A DNA stretch of 64,000 bases from Thiocapsa roseopersicina (GTDB lineage Bacteria; Pseudomonadota; Gammaproteobacteria; Chromatiales; Chromatiaceae), in assembly GCF_900106925.1 (NCBI RefSeq), contig NZ_FNNZ01000001.1:372001-436000 (forward strand). The letters are read 5' to 3'. Made by a program: the position numbers and the translations under genes. Within the stretch, counting starts at the first letter, position 1; every line of letters begins with the position of its first letter. Below are positions 53,392-62,481 of this stretch, piece after piece. Under the pieces are notes generated by a model. The model made no database searches and was not told the DNA's origin. It worked only from the letters and a program-made list of their open reading frames with translations.

Positions 53392-56300
53392 ATGCCTAGC
53401 CTGAATCGCATCATTCTCATCAACACGCATCTGCAGGGTGTCGTCGAGCTTCGCGTCGACGACCACACCAATATCTGCGGCACCAATGCCTCCGGCAAGA
53501 CGACCCTGCAGCGGCTGGTGCCGGTGTTCTACGGCGAGTATCCAAGCCGTGTCGTGCCCGCTACCCGCGACAGCTTCCAGCGTTGGTACCTGCCTACCGA
53601 GCAGAGTTTTATCGTCTATGAATACCTGAGCCTGGACGGCGAGCCCTGTCAGGCTGTGCTGGCTGCAGCGGCGGACGGCAAGGGTGTCGCCTATCGTCTG
53701 ATCCGCAAGGTGTTCGATCTGGGCGACTACACCCGCGCCCGCCCCGGCGACACCTTGATCTGTCTCGGCATGGCCGAGGTGGGCCGGCAGCTCAAGCAGA
53801 CCGGCGTGACCGTCAGCGGGTTGCTCAATACCCGCGAGTACCGCGCCATCCTGCAGAACGATCGCGGCCAGCTTGCCGCGCGCGGCAACAGCGGCGAGCT
53901 GCGCGCGCTGGCCCGGCAGTTCTCGCTTTGCGAGACGGGGCATTCGCTGCGTCATATCGAGAAGCTCGCCCAGGCCGTACATTCGCGGGAGGGCAAGATG
54001 GAGACCGTGCGTTCCATGATTGCCGCCATTCTCGAAGAAGACGGCGTCAATCCGCCGACCTCGCAGCTCAAGTCCCAGCAGGTGGAGACCTGGATTCGCG
54101 AGAGCCAGCTCGTGCAGGGGTTCGATGCGCTGCGTCCCGATTTCGAGAAGCTGGAGCGCGATTACCAGGATCTGCTGGACTGCGAGCGGCGCCTCGGCGG
54201 TCTGCTGCGGGGCTACCGGATCGACGAGCCCCGGCTGCAGCAGATCCGGGGCGAGAGCGGCGCGGCCATCGAGCAGGCCGGTTTCGCCCTCAAAAAGCAG
54301 GAAGAGGTCTGGAGGCAACGCTGCGACGGGCTCAACCTGGATCTCTCCGCCGCGCGCGCCGAGATCAGCCGTGCCGACGACGAACTCAAGCAGATCGAGC
54401 AGCAGTACCAGGTCTTTCTGGCCGCCGATATCGAGCAGGCGCGTGCCGATCTGGACAAGATCCCGGTCTGGAGCGACGAGCTGGACAACCTTCGCGCGCG
54501 CTATCGTCTGCTTACCGAGCAGCATCAGGATGTCAAGCAGGCCTACCTGGAACGCTGCGACGCGATCAAGGAGCAGCGCGAGCATCGGCTGGACCAGTTG
54601 CGTCATCAGCAGACCGCTCTTGGCGAGCAGCGCACCGCCCGGGTCGAACAGCGCAACAGCGAGCTCGAAGCCCTGACGCAGCGCCGGCACCAGGAGCGCG
54701 AGAGCGGCATCGAGACCTTTCGAAAGCAAGAGGGTCAGTACGCGCTCGAACGCGAGCGTCTGGACGTCTGGATCCGGAGCGCCGGCTTCACCGAGGAGGA
54801 GAACCGTTCACTGGCGATCCTCGATCAGCGTTTGGAGGATGCCGAGGCCGAGGTCGAGGCCACCGATGTCCGGGTGCGTGAGCTGGAAGGCCGCGCGCAG
54901 ACGCTGCGCCGACGACGCGATGACGCGGATGCCGCCTTGCGCGAGGCCGGTCGGCGGGTCGGCCAACGTCAGGCGCAGCGCGAGGATGTTCAGCGCCTGC
55001 TCTATCCCGGCCGGCACAGTCTGCTGGAGTTTCTGCGCAGCGAGCAGCCGGGCTGGGAGGAGCAACTCGGCCGGGTGATCGAGCCGACCCTCCTGCAGCG
55101 CGCCGATTTGAAGCCGGCGTTGATCGAGCCGACGCAGGAAGCGCTCTTCGGCGTGCGCCTGGATCTCTCGGTCATCGATCCGCCCGAGCATGCCGCGTCC
55201 GAGACGGATCTGCGTCGGCGCCTGGAACTCGCCGAGGATGCGCTGACGGACGCGGAGAATCGAAAGCAGGCCGCCGAAAAGGCCCTGAGCGAGCTCACCG
55301 CCACCTTCGAGGAGCAGCATCGTGCAATGACCCCGGCCTGCACCAAACAGCGAAGCGCGCGTGACGATCGACACCGCCTTAAGGACGAGCGGCGTGCCCG
55401 GCAGGAACAGCTCGACGCGGCGCTACGCGAACGCAAGAGCGCTGCGCGCAAGCAACTGACCGAGTTGGAGGCACGGACGCGGCAGCTCGCCGGCGAGCAC
55501 CGACAGTGGCTGGACGACCTCCAGGCCAGACACGGCGTCGCAGACTTGGAGCTCAAGGCACACTGGCAGGAGGTCATCGCGCGGCTGGACCTCGAGCTTG
55601 CGCAGTTGCAGGAATCCATGGACGAGAGCAAGCGCACGGCCAAGACCGAGCTGGATGCCTGTACCGCCTGGTTCAACGGCGAGCTCAAGTTACGTGGCGT
55701 GGATGAGCAGGGCATCAGAGGACTAAGAAAACAGATCGACGCCTTGGACGCGCAGATCCAAAGCGCGGAGCGGCGTCGCGCGGAGGTGCGGGAGTACGAC
55801 GACTGGTTCCGGCTCAGCTGGATGACACGCAAACCGAAACTCCAAGCCGAGCTGGACGACAGCCGCCGCCGCTTCGCGACACGCGATCAAGAGCTCAAGT
55901 CCGTCACCGGCGACTTCAAACGCGAACGCGACCGACTGACGGAGGGCCGGGAGCATGCCCGGCGTCGCAAGGACGAGGCAGAGGCGCAGCTGGGTCGGCT
56001 CAAGGGCCTGCTCGGTCGACTCGGCGCTCTGAAGCTGCCCCGCGACGACGCGCCGCCGGAGGGCGAGATCGACGAGCGTCTGCGTCTCGGCGACGAGCTG
56101 CTGTGCCGTCGCGAGCAGACCCTGGGTGCGGTCAAGGCGCATGTGGAGCGTTTCGACGCGCTGATCGCCGGTCAGTCCGGCTCCAGCCTGGCCGAATTCT
56201 GGGAGCGCGGCCGCGAGGAGAGCCTGCTGGTCGGCGAGCAGGGGATCCGCCGCCTGGATCACCGCAAGCTGGTGCCGCACCTGGAGCAGCTGCTCACCCT

Positions 56301-57066
56301 GATGGTGCCTCAGAGCCTGACGGCCCTGCGCGAGCAGGGCCGGTTGTTCGGTCTGGACCTCAACAACTACTACGACGTCCTGGCCGATATCGATCGACGT
56401 ATCGCCGCGCAGAGCGCGCGCATCACCCGCGAGGTCAGCGAGGATCTGTGTCTCGACGGCGTTTCGGACTCCGCGGTGCGGATCCGCTCGCGCATCGGGG
56501 AGCTGGAGTTCTGGCCGGATCTGGGCGCCTTCATCGCCGCCTTCCAGGCCTGGCGCGCGGACGACTTCAACGGCCTGCCCGGCGAGGACTACATCGGCAG
56601 CCTGCGCCGGGCACTGGACATCATCGGCCGCTCGGCCCTGAGCGGGGGTGTGGCCGGGCTGCTGGAGATCGAGCTGCGCCTGCGCGAGGGCCACAGCGAT
56701 CTGGTGATCCGCACCGACCGCCAGCTCAACGAATCCTCCAGCCACGGCATGGCCTATCTGATCCTCTGCAAGTTCCTGCTTGCCTTCACCCGGCTGCTGC
56801 GCGGCGGCGCGCCCGTCACCATCCATTGGCCGATCGACGAGCTGGGGACACTGCACCACCAGAACGTGAAGAAGATCTTCGACGCCTGCACCAGCAACAA
56901 CATCCGTGTGCTCGGCGCCTTTCCCAACCCGGACTCCGAGGTCTTGGGACTCTTCGCCAACCGCTATATCGTCGACAAGCAGACCCGCCAGCTCCAGATC
57001 GTCAAACCGCGCCCGGATCCCATTGAGGCCAAGCTGCGTGAACGCCGGACAATGGAGGTGGTTTAG
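53392..57066 (+). CDS. SMC-like ATPase, JetC / MksB-like (Wadjet-type condensin)
   Basis: 1224 residues from ATG 53392; the long upstream in-frame extension is rejected. Walker A is ICGTNASGKTTLQ (from residue 28). The middle ~230-1040 is Glu/Arg/Gln-rich coiled coil with a hinge-like break around 600-680. The signature region is ESSSHGMAYL (Ser1115-Gly1119) and Walker B is IHWPIDELG (Asp1149, Glu1150), followed by an H-loop-like stretch. This is the motor of a MukBEF-type complex that extrudes DNA loops and, in Wadjet, detects small circular plasmids. It ends directly on the start of the next gene (TAG|ATG). It is the first gene of its operon, whereas in jetABCD and mksFEBG, as I know them, the ATPase is third. 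Confidence 0.85.
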   Translation: MPSLNRIILINTHLQGVVELRVDDHTNICGTNASGKTTLQRLVPVFYGEYPSRVVPATRDSFQRWYLPTEQSFIVYEYLSLDGEPCQAVLAAAADGKGVAYRLIRKVFDLGDYTRARPGDTLICLGMAEVGRQLKQTGVTVSGLLNTREYRAILQNDRGQLAARGNSGELRALARQFSLCETGHSLRHIEKLAQAVHSREGKMETVRSMIAAILEEDGVNPPTSQLKSQQVETWIRESQLVQGFDALRPDFEKLERDYQDLLDCERRLGGLLRGYRIDEPRLQQIRGESGAAIEQAGFALKKQEEVWRQRCDGLNLDLSAARAEISRADDELKQIEQQYQVFLAADIEQARADLDKIPVWSDELDNLRARYRLLTEQHQDVKQAYLERCDAIKEQREHRLDQLRHQQTALGEQRTARVEQRNSELEALTQRRHQERESGIETFRKQEGQYALERERLDVWIRSAGFTEEENRSLAILDQRLEDAEAEVEATDVRVRELEGRAQTLRRRRDDADAALREAGRRVGQRQAQREDVQRLLYPGRHSLLEFLRSEQPGWEEQLGRVIEPTLLQRADLKPALIEPTQEALFGVRLDLSVIDPPEHAASETDLRRRLELAEDALTDAENRKQAAEKALSELTATFEEQHRAMTPACTKQRSARDDRHRLKDERRARQEQLDAALRERKSAARKQLTELEARTRQLAGEHRQWLDDLQARHGVADLELKAHWQEVIARLDLELAQLQESMDESKRTAKTELDACTAWFNGELKLRGVDEQGIRGLRKQIDALDAQIQSAERRRAEVREYDDWFRLSWMTRKPKLQAELDDSRRRFATRDQELKSVTGDFKRERDRLTEGREHARRRKDEAEAQLGRLKGLLGRLGALKLPRDDAPPEGEIDERLRLGDELLCRREQTLGAVKAHVERFDALIAGQSGSSLAEFWERGREESLLVGEQGIRRLDHRKLVPHLEQLLTLMVPQSLTALREQGRLFGLDLNNYYDVLADIDRRIAAQSARITREVSEDLCLDGVSDSAVRIRSRIGELEFWPDLGAFIAAFQAWRADDFNGLPGEDYIGSLRRALDIIGRSALSGGVAGLLEIELRLREGHSDLVIRTDRQLNESSSHGMAYLILCKFLLAFTRLLRGGAPVTIHWPIDELGTLHHQNVKKIFDACTSNNIRVLGAFPNPDSEVLGLFANRYIVDKQTRQLQIVKPRPDPIEAKLRERRTMEVV

Positions 57067-57708
57067 ATGTTGTCGACCAAGGGACAGGTTATCGAGCGAT
57101 TGCTCGATGGCGACTTCATCTGCCGCACCACCAACGAGGACGGCTGGCGCTTTTTGCGCATCCCGGCCAATCGCGAGCAGGTGGACGCCTATCTCGGGCA
57201 GCTCAACCGGTTGGTGGCCACGATCGGCACCGGCCCGGACAGCGAGGTGTTCTTCTGCGGCTACCGCGCTCTGGGCGATGCCGAGCGCAAAAAGATCAGC
57301 GAGCAGTTTCGCGACATCTGCCAGGCCCTGACGCCGCTGGTCGAATGGTTGGTGCTGGTGCAGGATGCGGCCGGACAGGACGCGCCCTTGACCGAAGGCA
57401 TGCCGATTCGACTGAACGAGCTGCAAACCGTTATCGAAGATACGCCGGCCTTCCGCGAGCAGTTGAGCCACCTCTGCAGTCATCGGTTGTTCTACTCGAC
57501 AAGCGTCGATGTCGATCGCCAGATCAAGCAGGTCTTCAGTAGGCTTTGCGATCTGCGCTACCTGATCCGTCCAAATACCGAGAAACAGATCTATCTGGCC
57601 ACCGGCAAGCTGGATTATCTCTACGAGGTCATCCGCTTCATCGACGACGCCGAGGGTCTGAACCTGGAGGACCAGGCCGAGTCCGCCGTTCAGGGGCAGT
57701 TGCTGTGA
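57067..57708 (+). CDS. Small MukE-like subunit of the condensin operon (JetB-like)
   Basis: 213 residues. Starts with no gap after the ATPase and overlaps the next gene by 4 bp. Mostly helical with beta-hairpins as in winged-helix MukE/MksE proteins: QVIERLLDGDFICRTTNEDGW, then IKQVFSRLCDLRYLIRPN. Size and position fit the JetB/MksE role: a winged-helix protein that binds the kleisin. I do not recognise the exact family from sequence alone, so the call rests on context. Confidence 0.6.
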   Translation: MLSTKGQVIERLLDGDFICRTTNEDGWRFLRIPANREQVDAYLGQLNRLVATIGTGPDSEVFFCGYRALGDAERKKISEQFRDICQALTPLVEWLVLVQDAAGQDAPLTEGMPIRLNELQTVIEDTPAFREQLSHLCSHRLFYSTSVDVDRQIKQVFSRLCDLRYLIRPNTEKQIYLATGKLDYLYEVIRFIDDAEGLNLEDQAESAVQGQLL

Positions 57709-58925
57709 GCGACCATCTCAAGGAGGCCGGGCTGCGCTTACTGCGCGGGCTCGCCCGCCATGCCGAGCCCATCATGGACGCCTATCTGTCCGGATCGATC
57801 GCGGATCAGGCGCTCGAACCCGGCGTGCGCGAGCGCCTGCTCAAGGACGGTATCCTCTATCGTCCAGAGCCCGGCGCCGATCTGCACCTGCGTCGCGCGG
57901 TGCGGGCGCTGCTCGAGGAGGCCCTGCGCGACGACCGCAACCGCCGTATCGATGCCAACACCGGCTCGGCGCTGGCGAGCTTCAAGACACTCGCCGAGCA
58001 TTACAAGGAGGCCCATCACCAAGGCGACTACGCCGCCGCCGAGGCCTATTTGGCCGACCTGAAGGAGCACGTCTATGCCTTCGGCGAGACCCTGAGCCAC
58101 GGTATCCGGGTGCTCTGGAGCCGCATCAACAACGAGTTCGGGTATGTCGGAACGCTCGATGCCAAGATTCGCGAGAACGAGTTGGCCCAGTCCCAGGTGA
58201 GCGCGCTGCTCGCCGGGCTGGAGCTGGTCAACTTCGAGGTGCTCGCCGAGACTGCCGGCGATCTACGCGAGCTGCGTCATCTGCTGGTGACCAACCTGCA
58301 GCGCACCATCGGTTCCTGTGCCCAAGAGCTGAGCATCGTGCAGGGCCGGCTGTTGGAGCTCCTGGGACGTTTCCGCGAGATCCGCGGGCGCACCCGGCTG
58401 ATCAAGGGTTGGCTGCTGCACCTGAACCAGCACCCGGAGTACCAGGTGGGTCCCCACGCCGCCGGCAGCGCCATCCCGGCGCTGTTCAACCGCGCCGCAC
58501 CCGCGTTGGCCCCGGCGAGTCTGAGTCTACATGATCCGACCCGGGAGGCCGAGCTGCTGGCCCTGCTGGCGAAGGTCCGATCCCTGCACCCGCGCGAATC
58601 GAGGGCTCAAGCCCTCGCCGACGCACCGGCCCTGACGTTGACCGTGCCGGATGACTTCGAGGTGCGCAGCAGCGCAATCCGAGCTGCCGTGGATGCCTAT
58701 TTCTGCGAGGTCATCGACAGCGGCGAGCCGCTCTCGGCCCTGGACTATCGCGACCGCCAGTCCCTGTCCAATGACGCCGAGAGCTGGCTGTACCAGGTGC
58801 TCGGCGGCTACGAGGGTCTGCCCGAGGAGCAGAAGCGGTACTTCGAGCTGGAGACGATCGGCGAGGTCCATCCGCTCTACAGCGGCAACTTCATCATTCG
58901 GGATCTGCGTCTGTGGCTGGCCTGA
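57705..58925 (+). CDS. Kleisin-like subunit of the condensin operon (JetA / MksF-like)
   Basis: 406 residues from GTG 57705 (SDHLKEAGLRLLRG). A start at 57546 lies inside the previous gene and is rejected. It is rich in helices: LLDAL-like N-terminal bundle, a long coiled region around SQVSALLAGLELVNFEVLAETAGDLREL, then a C-terminal ~120 residues with DYRDRQSLSNDAESWLYQVL. MukF/MksF/JetA proteins connect the ATPase heads. The family is too divergent for a motif check, so assignment is from operon position and size. Its end overlaps the Toprim gene by 13 bp. Confidence 0.6.
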   Translation: MSDHLKEAGLRLLRGLARHAEPIMDAYLSGSIADQALEPGVRERLLKDGILYRPEPGADLHLRRAVRALLEEALRDDRNRRIDANTGSALASFKTLAEHYKEAHHQGDYAAAEAYLADLKEHVYAFGETLSHGIRVLWSRINNEFGYVGTLDAKIRENELAQSQVSALLAGLELVNFEVLAETAGDLRELRHLLVTNLQRTIGSCAQELSIVQGRLLELLGRFREIRGRTRLIKGWLLHLNQHPEYQVGPHAAGSAIPALFNRAAPALAPASLSLHDPTREAELLALLAKVRSLHPRESRAQALADAPALTLTVPDDFEVRSSAIRAAVDAYFCEVIDSGEPLSALDYRDRQSLSNDAESWLYQVLGGYEGLPEEQKRYFELETIGEVHPLYSGNFIIRDLRLWLA

Positions 58926-59779
58926 GCAGACGCCACATGCAGGCGGTCCATCGATTGCTGCGAGAGCGTCTTGAGAAGGTGCCGCGATCGGCGGTCTGGG
59001 AGCAGATCCACCGGCGCTTCGAGATCGGAGAGCCGCGGGACCGGCACCTCTCTTTCGATGCCGAGCAACGCCGACTGCTGCGCGAGCAGTGTCGGTCGGC
59101 GTGGGGCTTCGATCCGTTGGAGGGGGTTCCGCAAGGCAATCGGCGCGAGGTCGCGTCCGACGCGATCGACGAGAAGATCGCCCGCGAGCGCCCCGACGAT
59201 CGTTATGTCCTGGTCAAGGGTCGCCTGCCCGAACCCCTGCCGCAGCTCGCATCCGACCTGAGTGTGCGCGTGCCCGTCTCCGGCCTGAACCCGGACGCCA
59301 TCGGTCAGGTCGTGGTCATCGAAAACCTCGACAGCTTCGACGATTGGCACGCCTTCCGCTCGCCCGCCGAGCTGGCGGATGCGCTGGTGCTCTATCGCGG
59401 CCACGGTGGATTGGCGCGAGGTACCCGCAACCTGCTCTCCGTTCTGCCGGAGCACGTCTCCGTCACGGTTTTTCCCGATTGGGATCCGTCCGGTCTGCTC
59501 ATCGCCCTTAGCTTGCCCCGTGCCGATTCCCTGCTTGTCCCCGTTTTGAGCGAGGCCTTAGTGGCCAAAGGCAGCCCGGAGCATTTCGCCAGGCAGCACC
59601 GTGAGGCCCGTCATCTGGGCAACGCCGATCTGGGTGGTTGGCAAGCCGTCTGGGATGCGATGAAAGCGGCTCGGATCAGCCTCAAGCAGCAGCATATGCT
59701 GGCGTTCGGATCCGAGCTGCGCAGGATTTCTCTGGGTGAGATCGGCTCGATCCCGGGGACGCGTCAGCACTGGAGTTGA
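58913..59779 (+). CDS. Toprim nuclease, JetD / MksG-like
   Basis: 288 residues from GTG 58913, with ATG 58937 as an alternative. The C-terminal half is a Toprim fold with the acidic residues expected for catalysis: Glu137 in VVVIENLDSF, and Asp189 and Asp191 in VFPDWDPSGLLIAL. The N-terminal ~120 residues are helical and probably bind the other subunits or DNA. In Wadjet the Toprim subunit JetD cuts plasmid DNA when loop extrusion stalls on a small circle. It is the last gene in the four-gene operon and overlaps the kleisin-like gene. Confidence 0.8.
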   Translation: MAGLSRRHMQAVHRLLRERLEKVPRSAVWEQIHRRFEIGEPRDRHLSFDAEQRRLLREQCRSAWGFDPLEGVPQGNRREVASDAIDEKIARERPDDRYVLVKGRLPEPLPQLASDLSVRVPVSGLNPDAIGQVVVIENLDSFDDWHAFRSPAELADALVLYRGHGGLARGTRNLLSVLPEHVSVTVFPDWDPSGLLIALSLPRADSLLVPVLSEALVAKGSPEHFARQHREARHLGNADLGGWQAVWDAMKAARISLKQQHMLAFGSELRRISLGEIGSIPGTRQHWS

Positions 59780-59813
59780 ATCCGCCTCGGCGTCCGGCCT
59801 CATCCGCTGCACA

Positions 59814-59834
59814 TCTCGGCGAGGGCTCGCCGAG
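59814..59834. terminator. Hairpin between convergent genes
   Basis: CTCGGCG (59814-59820) and CGCCGAG (59828-59834) form a 7-bp stem around a 7-nt loop, between the Toprim gene and the convergent gene at 59852. No T-tract, so transcription end is only suggested. Confidence 0.35.
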
Positions 59835-59851
59835 CGGTGCAGGGACGTTGC

Positions 59852-60424
59852 TTAGGCGCTCATCGCCAGGGGAGGGCCGTCGAGTGCGTCGACGAGATGG
59901 GGGATTTGCGACAAGGCCGGGGCGCCGTCCATCAGCAGGGCGATGGGCATGACCTCGAAGATCTCCTCCGGCGCTGCACCGAAATCGCGCGCGGCACGGG
60001 CGTGTAGGTGGATATGGTCGCGACGCTGCTCCACCAATGCGATGCCCAGGGCGATCAGCTCGCGGACATGATGCTGGATCGGTCCGCGGCCGAGGACGTA
60101 TTCGCGCCAGGAATCCTCCCAGGAGTCCCACATCTCGCCGCCTTCACGCGGGCTCGCCTTGAGAAAGAGTGCGATCTTGCGGACCTGCGTGAGCTCGCCG
60201 GGCATCACGTGCAGGCGGATGGCCTCCTTGGTGTGGATGTCGATGCAGCGTCTGCACTGCTTCGTCAGGGCCATACCCAAAGTGATCAGCTCTTTGTTTT
60301 TCCGATCGATGATCCCCTTGCGGGTACTGACCTGAGACATCTCGCTGATGATCTCGAGAAACTCTTCGAGACCGTACTCGCGGGCGCGGGTCAGTGACTG
60401 TTTGAAGTTGTCGGGACTGCTCAT
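59852..60424 (-). CDS. Carboxymuconolactone decarboxylase-like (AhpD family) protein
   Basis: 190 residues with two tandem AhpD-like repeats. The first (~30-110) keeps the redox or catalytic motif CRRCIDIHT: Cys57, Cys60, His64, with the KELITLGMALT entry helix. The second (~115-185) repeats the entry helix (RELIALGIALVEQ) but lacks both Cys, reading RRDHIHLHARAA. So one active half and one structural half. Alkylhydroperoxidase or decarboxylase activity is possible; the substrate is unknown. It is divergent from the copper cluster (179-bp gap) and may sense or protect against oxidative stress. Confidence 0.85.
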   Translation of the reverse strand: MSSPDNFKQSLTRAREYGLEEFLEIISEMSQVSTRKGIIDRKNKELITLGMALTKQCRRCIDIHTKEAIRLHVMPGELTQVRKIALFLKASPREGGEMWDSWEDSWREYVLGRGPIQHHVRELIALGIALVEQRRDHIHLHARAARDFGAAPEEIFEVMPIALLMDGAPALSQIPHLVDALDGPPLAMSA

Positions 60425-60603
60425 ATTCGCTACTGCCGATGGATGCGTGAAAGAACGTTAGAGAATTAGCAACTATTGTACCGTAAATGGTGCGTTGCAG
60501 CATGCGCCGACGCATCCGAGGCGAGGTTCTTCCGTGGCGACCGACTCGAGCGGCAATCGCAATCTCGCTTGCGCGATTGTCGTGCCGGGACCATATTCAC
60601 TCA

Positions 60604-60972
60604 ATGCGTCGCGCTCATCCCGCCACCGCCTTTCTGATCTTTTTCTGTCTCTTGGCATTCCAAGCGCAGACATGGTCGCGTGTCGCGCTGCCCTGCGAGC
60701 ATGTGGCCGAGCTCGGCGATAGCTGTCCCATGCACGGCTCATCCCTCTCCCAAGGCGATCCGCAAGCCATGCCCGGAGACGGAGACGATTCCCCCTTCGA
60801 CTGCGCGAAGTGCGCCTTGGCCTATGCCCTCGGTGCCCTGCAGGTCGCGCCCTCTTCGGATCCGACACGTCCGGCCCTGTCCGTCTCCGTTCCTGAAGTC
60901 GGATCGGACGTTTATTTCTACCGTTTCTTCCCCGAGGGGCGCATCCGTCCGCCCCGACGTCACCTCGCCTAA
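60604..60972 (+). CDS. Small secreted Cys/His protein (DUF2946-like) of the copper cluster
   Basis: 122 residues from ATG 60604, giving a signal peptide (HPATAFLIFFCLLAFQAQTW). The mature part has metal-ligand groups: PCEHVAELG, SCPMHGSS and FDCAKCALAY, so four or five Cys with Met and His near them. It resembles the small DUF2946 proteins found next to copper genes, but is not a confident family match. Placed 112 bp upstream of cusB. A periplasmic copper-binding or copper-sensing role is inferred. Confidence 0.55.
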   Translation: MRRAHPATAFLIFFCLLAFQAQTWSRVALPCEHVAELGDSCPMHGSSLSQGDPQAMPGDGDDSPFDCAKCALAYALGALQVAPSSDPTRPALSVSVPEVGSDVYFYRFFPEGRIRPPRRHLA

Positions 60973-61083
60973 ACTTCGGCCGACTCGGCCTCGAGCCCTC
61001 CGTCGACCGCACCCTGTTGCGGCCTTCTTCGGTTCGATACCTGTTCCGGGCGGCATCCGTCATCCGCGTCGGAGGCGACGAGC

Positions 61084-62430
61084 ATGTTTATTTCCGATCG
61101 AACAAAAGGGCTGGCCTGCTTGCGGCGGCGTTGGATCCGATTCTCGGCCTTGCTGCTTGCGGTTGGTCTTTTGACCGGCTGCGGCGCGGCCGAGCCCCCG
61201 TCCTCGATCTCCGTCGAGGCCGAGGACTCGGCGGATGTCCCCCGCGAGTCGGCCATGGAGCACGCGCTCAAGCATCTCGACCCCAAGTACGTGTGCCCGA
61301 TGCATCCCCAGATCGTGCGGGATGAGCCGGGGAGCTGTCCGATCTGCGGCATGGATCTGGTGAAGAAGACGATGGATCCCATGGTCGGAAAGTACCCGGA
61401 GGTCGTGCTGCGTCCCGCGGTGATGCAGAACCTGGGCGTGCGCATCGGAACGGTGGAGCGCGGGACACTCTGGAAGTACATCCGCACGGTCGGGCGGGTG
61501 GAGTTCGACGAGACGCGTCTTGCGCACATCCATCCGCGTGCCGAGGGTTGGATCGAGGATCTGAAGTTGCGCGCCGAGGGTGAGCGGGTCACCAAGGGTC
61601 AGGATCTCGCCGAGATCTATGCGCCGGCGATGCTCTCGGCTCAGGTGGATTTCCTTCAGGCACTGGAGCCGCAGCCGAGCGGCGTGTCTCAGGTCAAAGC
61701 AGACAAAGCCCGCAATCTGCTGCGTGTGTTGGACATCCCCGAGGATGTGATCCGAGATATCCAGCAGGAACGCGAACCGCGCAACAGGCTGCCGATCCGT
61801 GCCCCGATCGACGGCATCGTCACCGGATTGATGGCACGCCAGGGGATGTATGTCACACCCGAGACCGAGATGTTCACCATCGCCGATCTCAGTCGGGTCT
61901 GGGTCATCGTCGATGTCTTCGAGGCCCAGATCGACTGGCTGGCTCGCGGCTTGCCCGCGGAGATCCGGGTTCCGGCACGTCCGGGAAAGGTCTGGGAAGG
62001 GCGGGTCGACTATCTCTACCCCGAGCTCGATCCGAAAACCCGGACGTTGCGCGTGCGGTTGGTCTTCGACAATTCCGATCTGGCGCTCAAGCCGAATATG
62101 TTCGCCGACGTCATCATCTACGGCGGACCCAAGCACGACGTCCTCAAGATCCCGGCCGAGGCCATGATCGTCACCGGCGAGCGCGCGACCGTGGTCAGGG
62201 TCGTCGAGGAGGGGCGCTTTCAGCCGGTCGACGTCGTCGCCGGAATGGAGCGTGCGGGCGAGGTCGAGATCCTTTCCGGGCTCGCGGAGGGCGATCGAAT
62301 CGTCCTCTCGGGGCAGTTCCTCATCGACTCCGAATCCAGCCTGCAGGCGAGCTTCATGCGTTTCCCCGCCGGAGACGCAGCGGGGACGGAAAGCTCCGAG
62401 ACGCCCGGAGGTGCACATGCGACCCACTAG
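61084..62430 (+). CDS. cusB: Copper/silver efflux periplasmic adaptor subunit CusB
   Basis: 448 residues. It is a lipoprotein: hydrophobic leader with the LTGC lipobox (Cys33). Next comes a heavy-metal-binding domain (~68-95) with [10 protein letters not shown] and CPICGMDLV. Then the adaptor core: [20 protein letters not shown] (lipoyl), a helical hairpin of ~60 residues, [19 protein letters not shown], the beta-barrel ([11 protein letters not shown]), and a membrane-proximal end. It links the inner-membrane RND pump to an outer-membrane channel and hands over Cu(I) or Ag(I). No cusC gene is between it and its neighbour. Confidence 0.93.
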   Translation: MFISDRTKGLACLRRRWIRFSALLLAVGLLTGCGAAEPPSSISVEAEDSADVPRESAMEHALKHLDPKYVCPMHPQIVRDEPGSCPICGMDLVKKTMDPMVGKYPEVVLRPAVMQNLGVRIGTVERGTLWKYIRTVGRVEFDETRLAHIHPRAEGWIEDLKLRAEGERVTKGQDLAEIYAPAMLSAQVDFLQALEPQPSGVSQVKADKARNLLRVLDIPEDVIRDIQQEREPRNRLPIRAPIDGIVTGLMARQGMYVTPETEMFTIADLSRVWVIVDVFEAQIDWLARGLPAEIRVPARPGKVWEGRVDYLYPELDPKTRTLRVRLVFDNSDLALKPNMFADVIIYGGPKHDVLKIPAEAMIVTGERATVVRVVEEGRFQPVDVVAGMERAGEVEILSGLAEGDRIVLSGQFLIDSESSLQASFMRFPAGDAAGTESSETPGGAHATH

Positions 62431-62481
62431 CCAGCGACCGCGTTCGGATCGCCGTCAGATGGCCGCCCCCGGAACGCCGCA

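Noticed and set aside
53392-57066. SbcC/Rad50 as identity of the SMC-like gene
   Set aside because: No SbcD-type nuclease gene is adjacent, the hinge lacks a Cys-x-x-Cys zinc hook, and the downstream genes have the sizes and order of condensin partners plus a Toprim protein.
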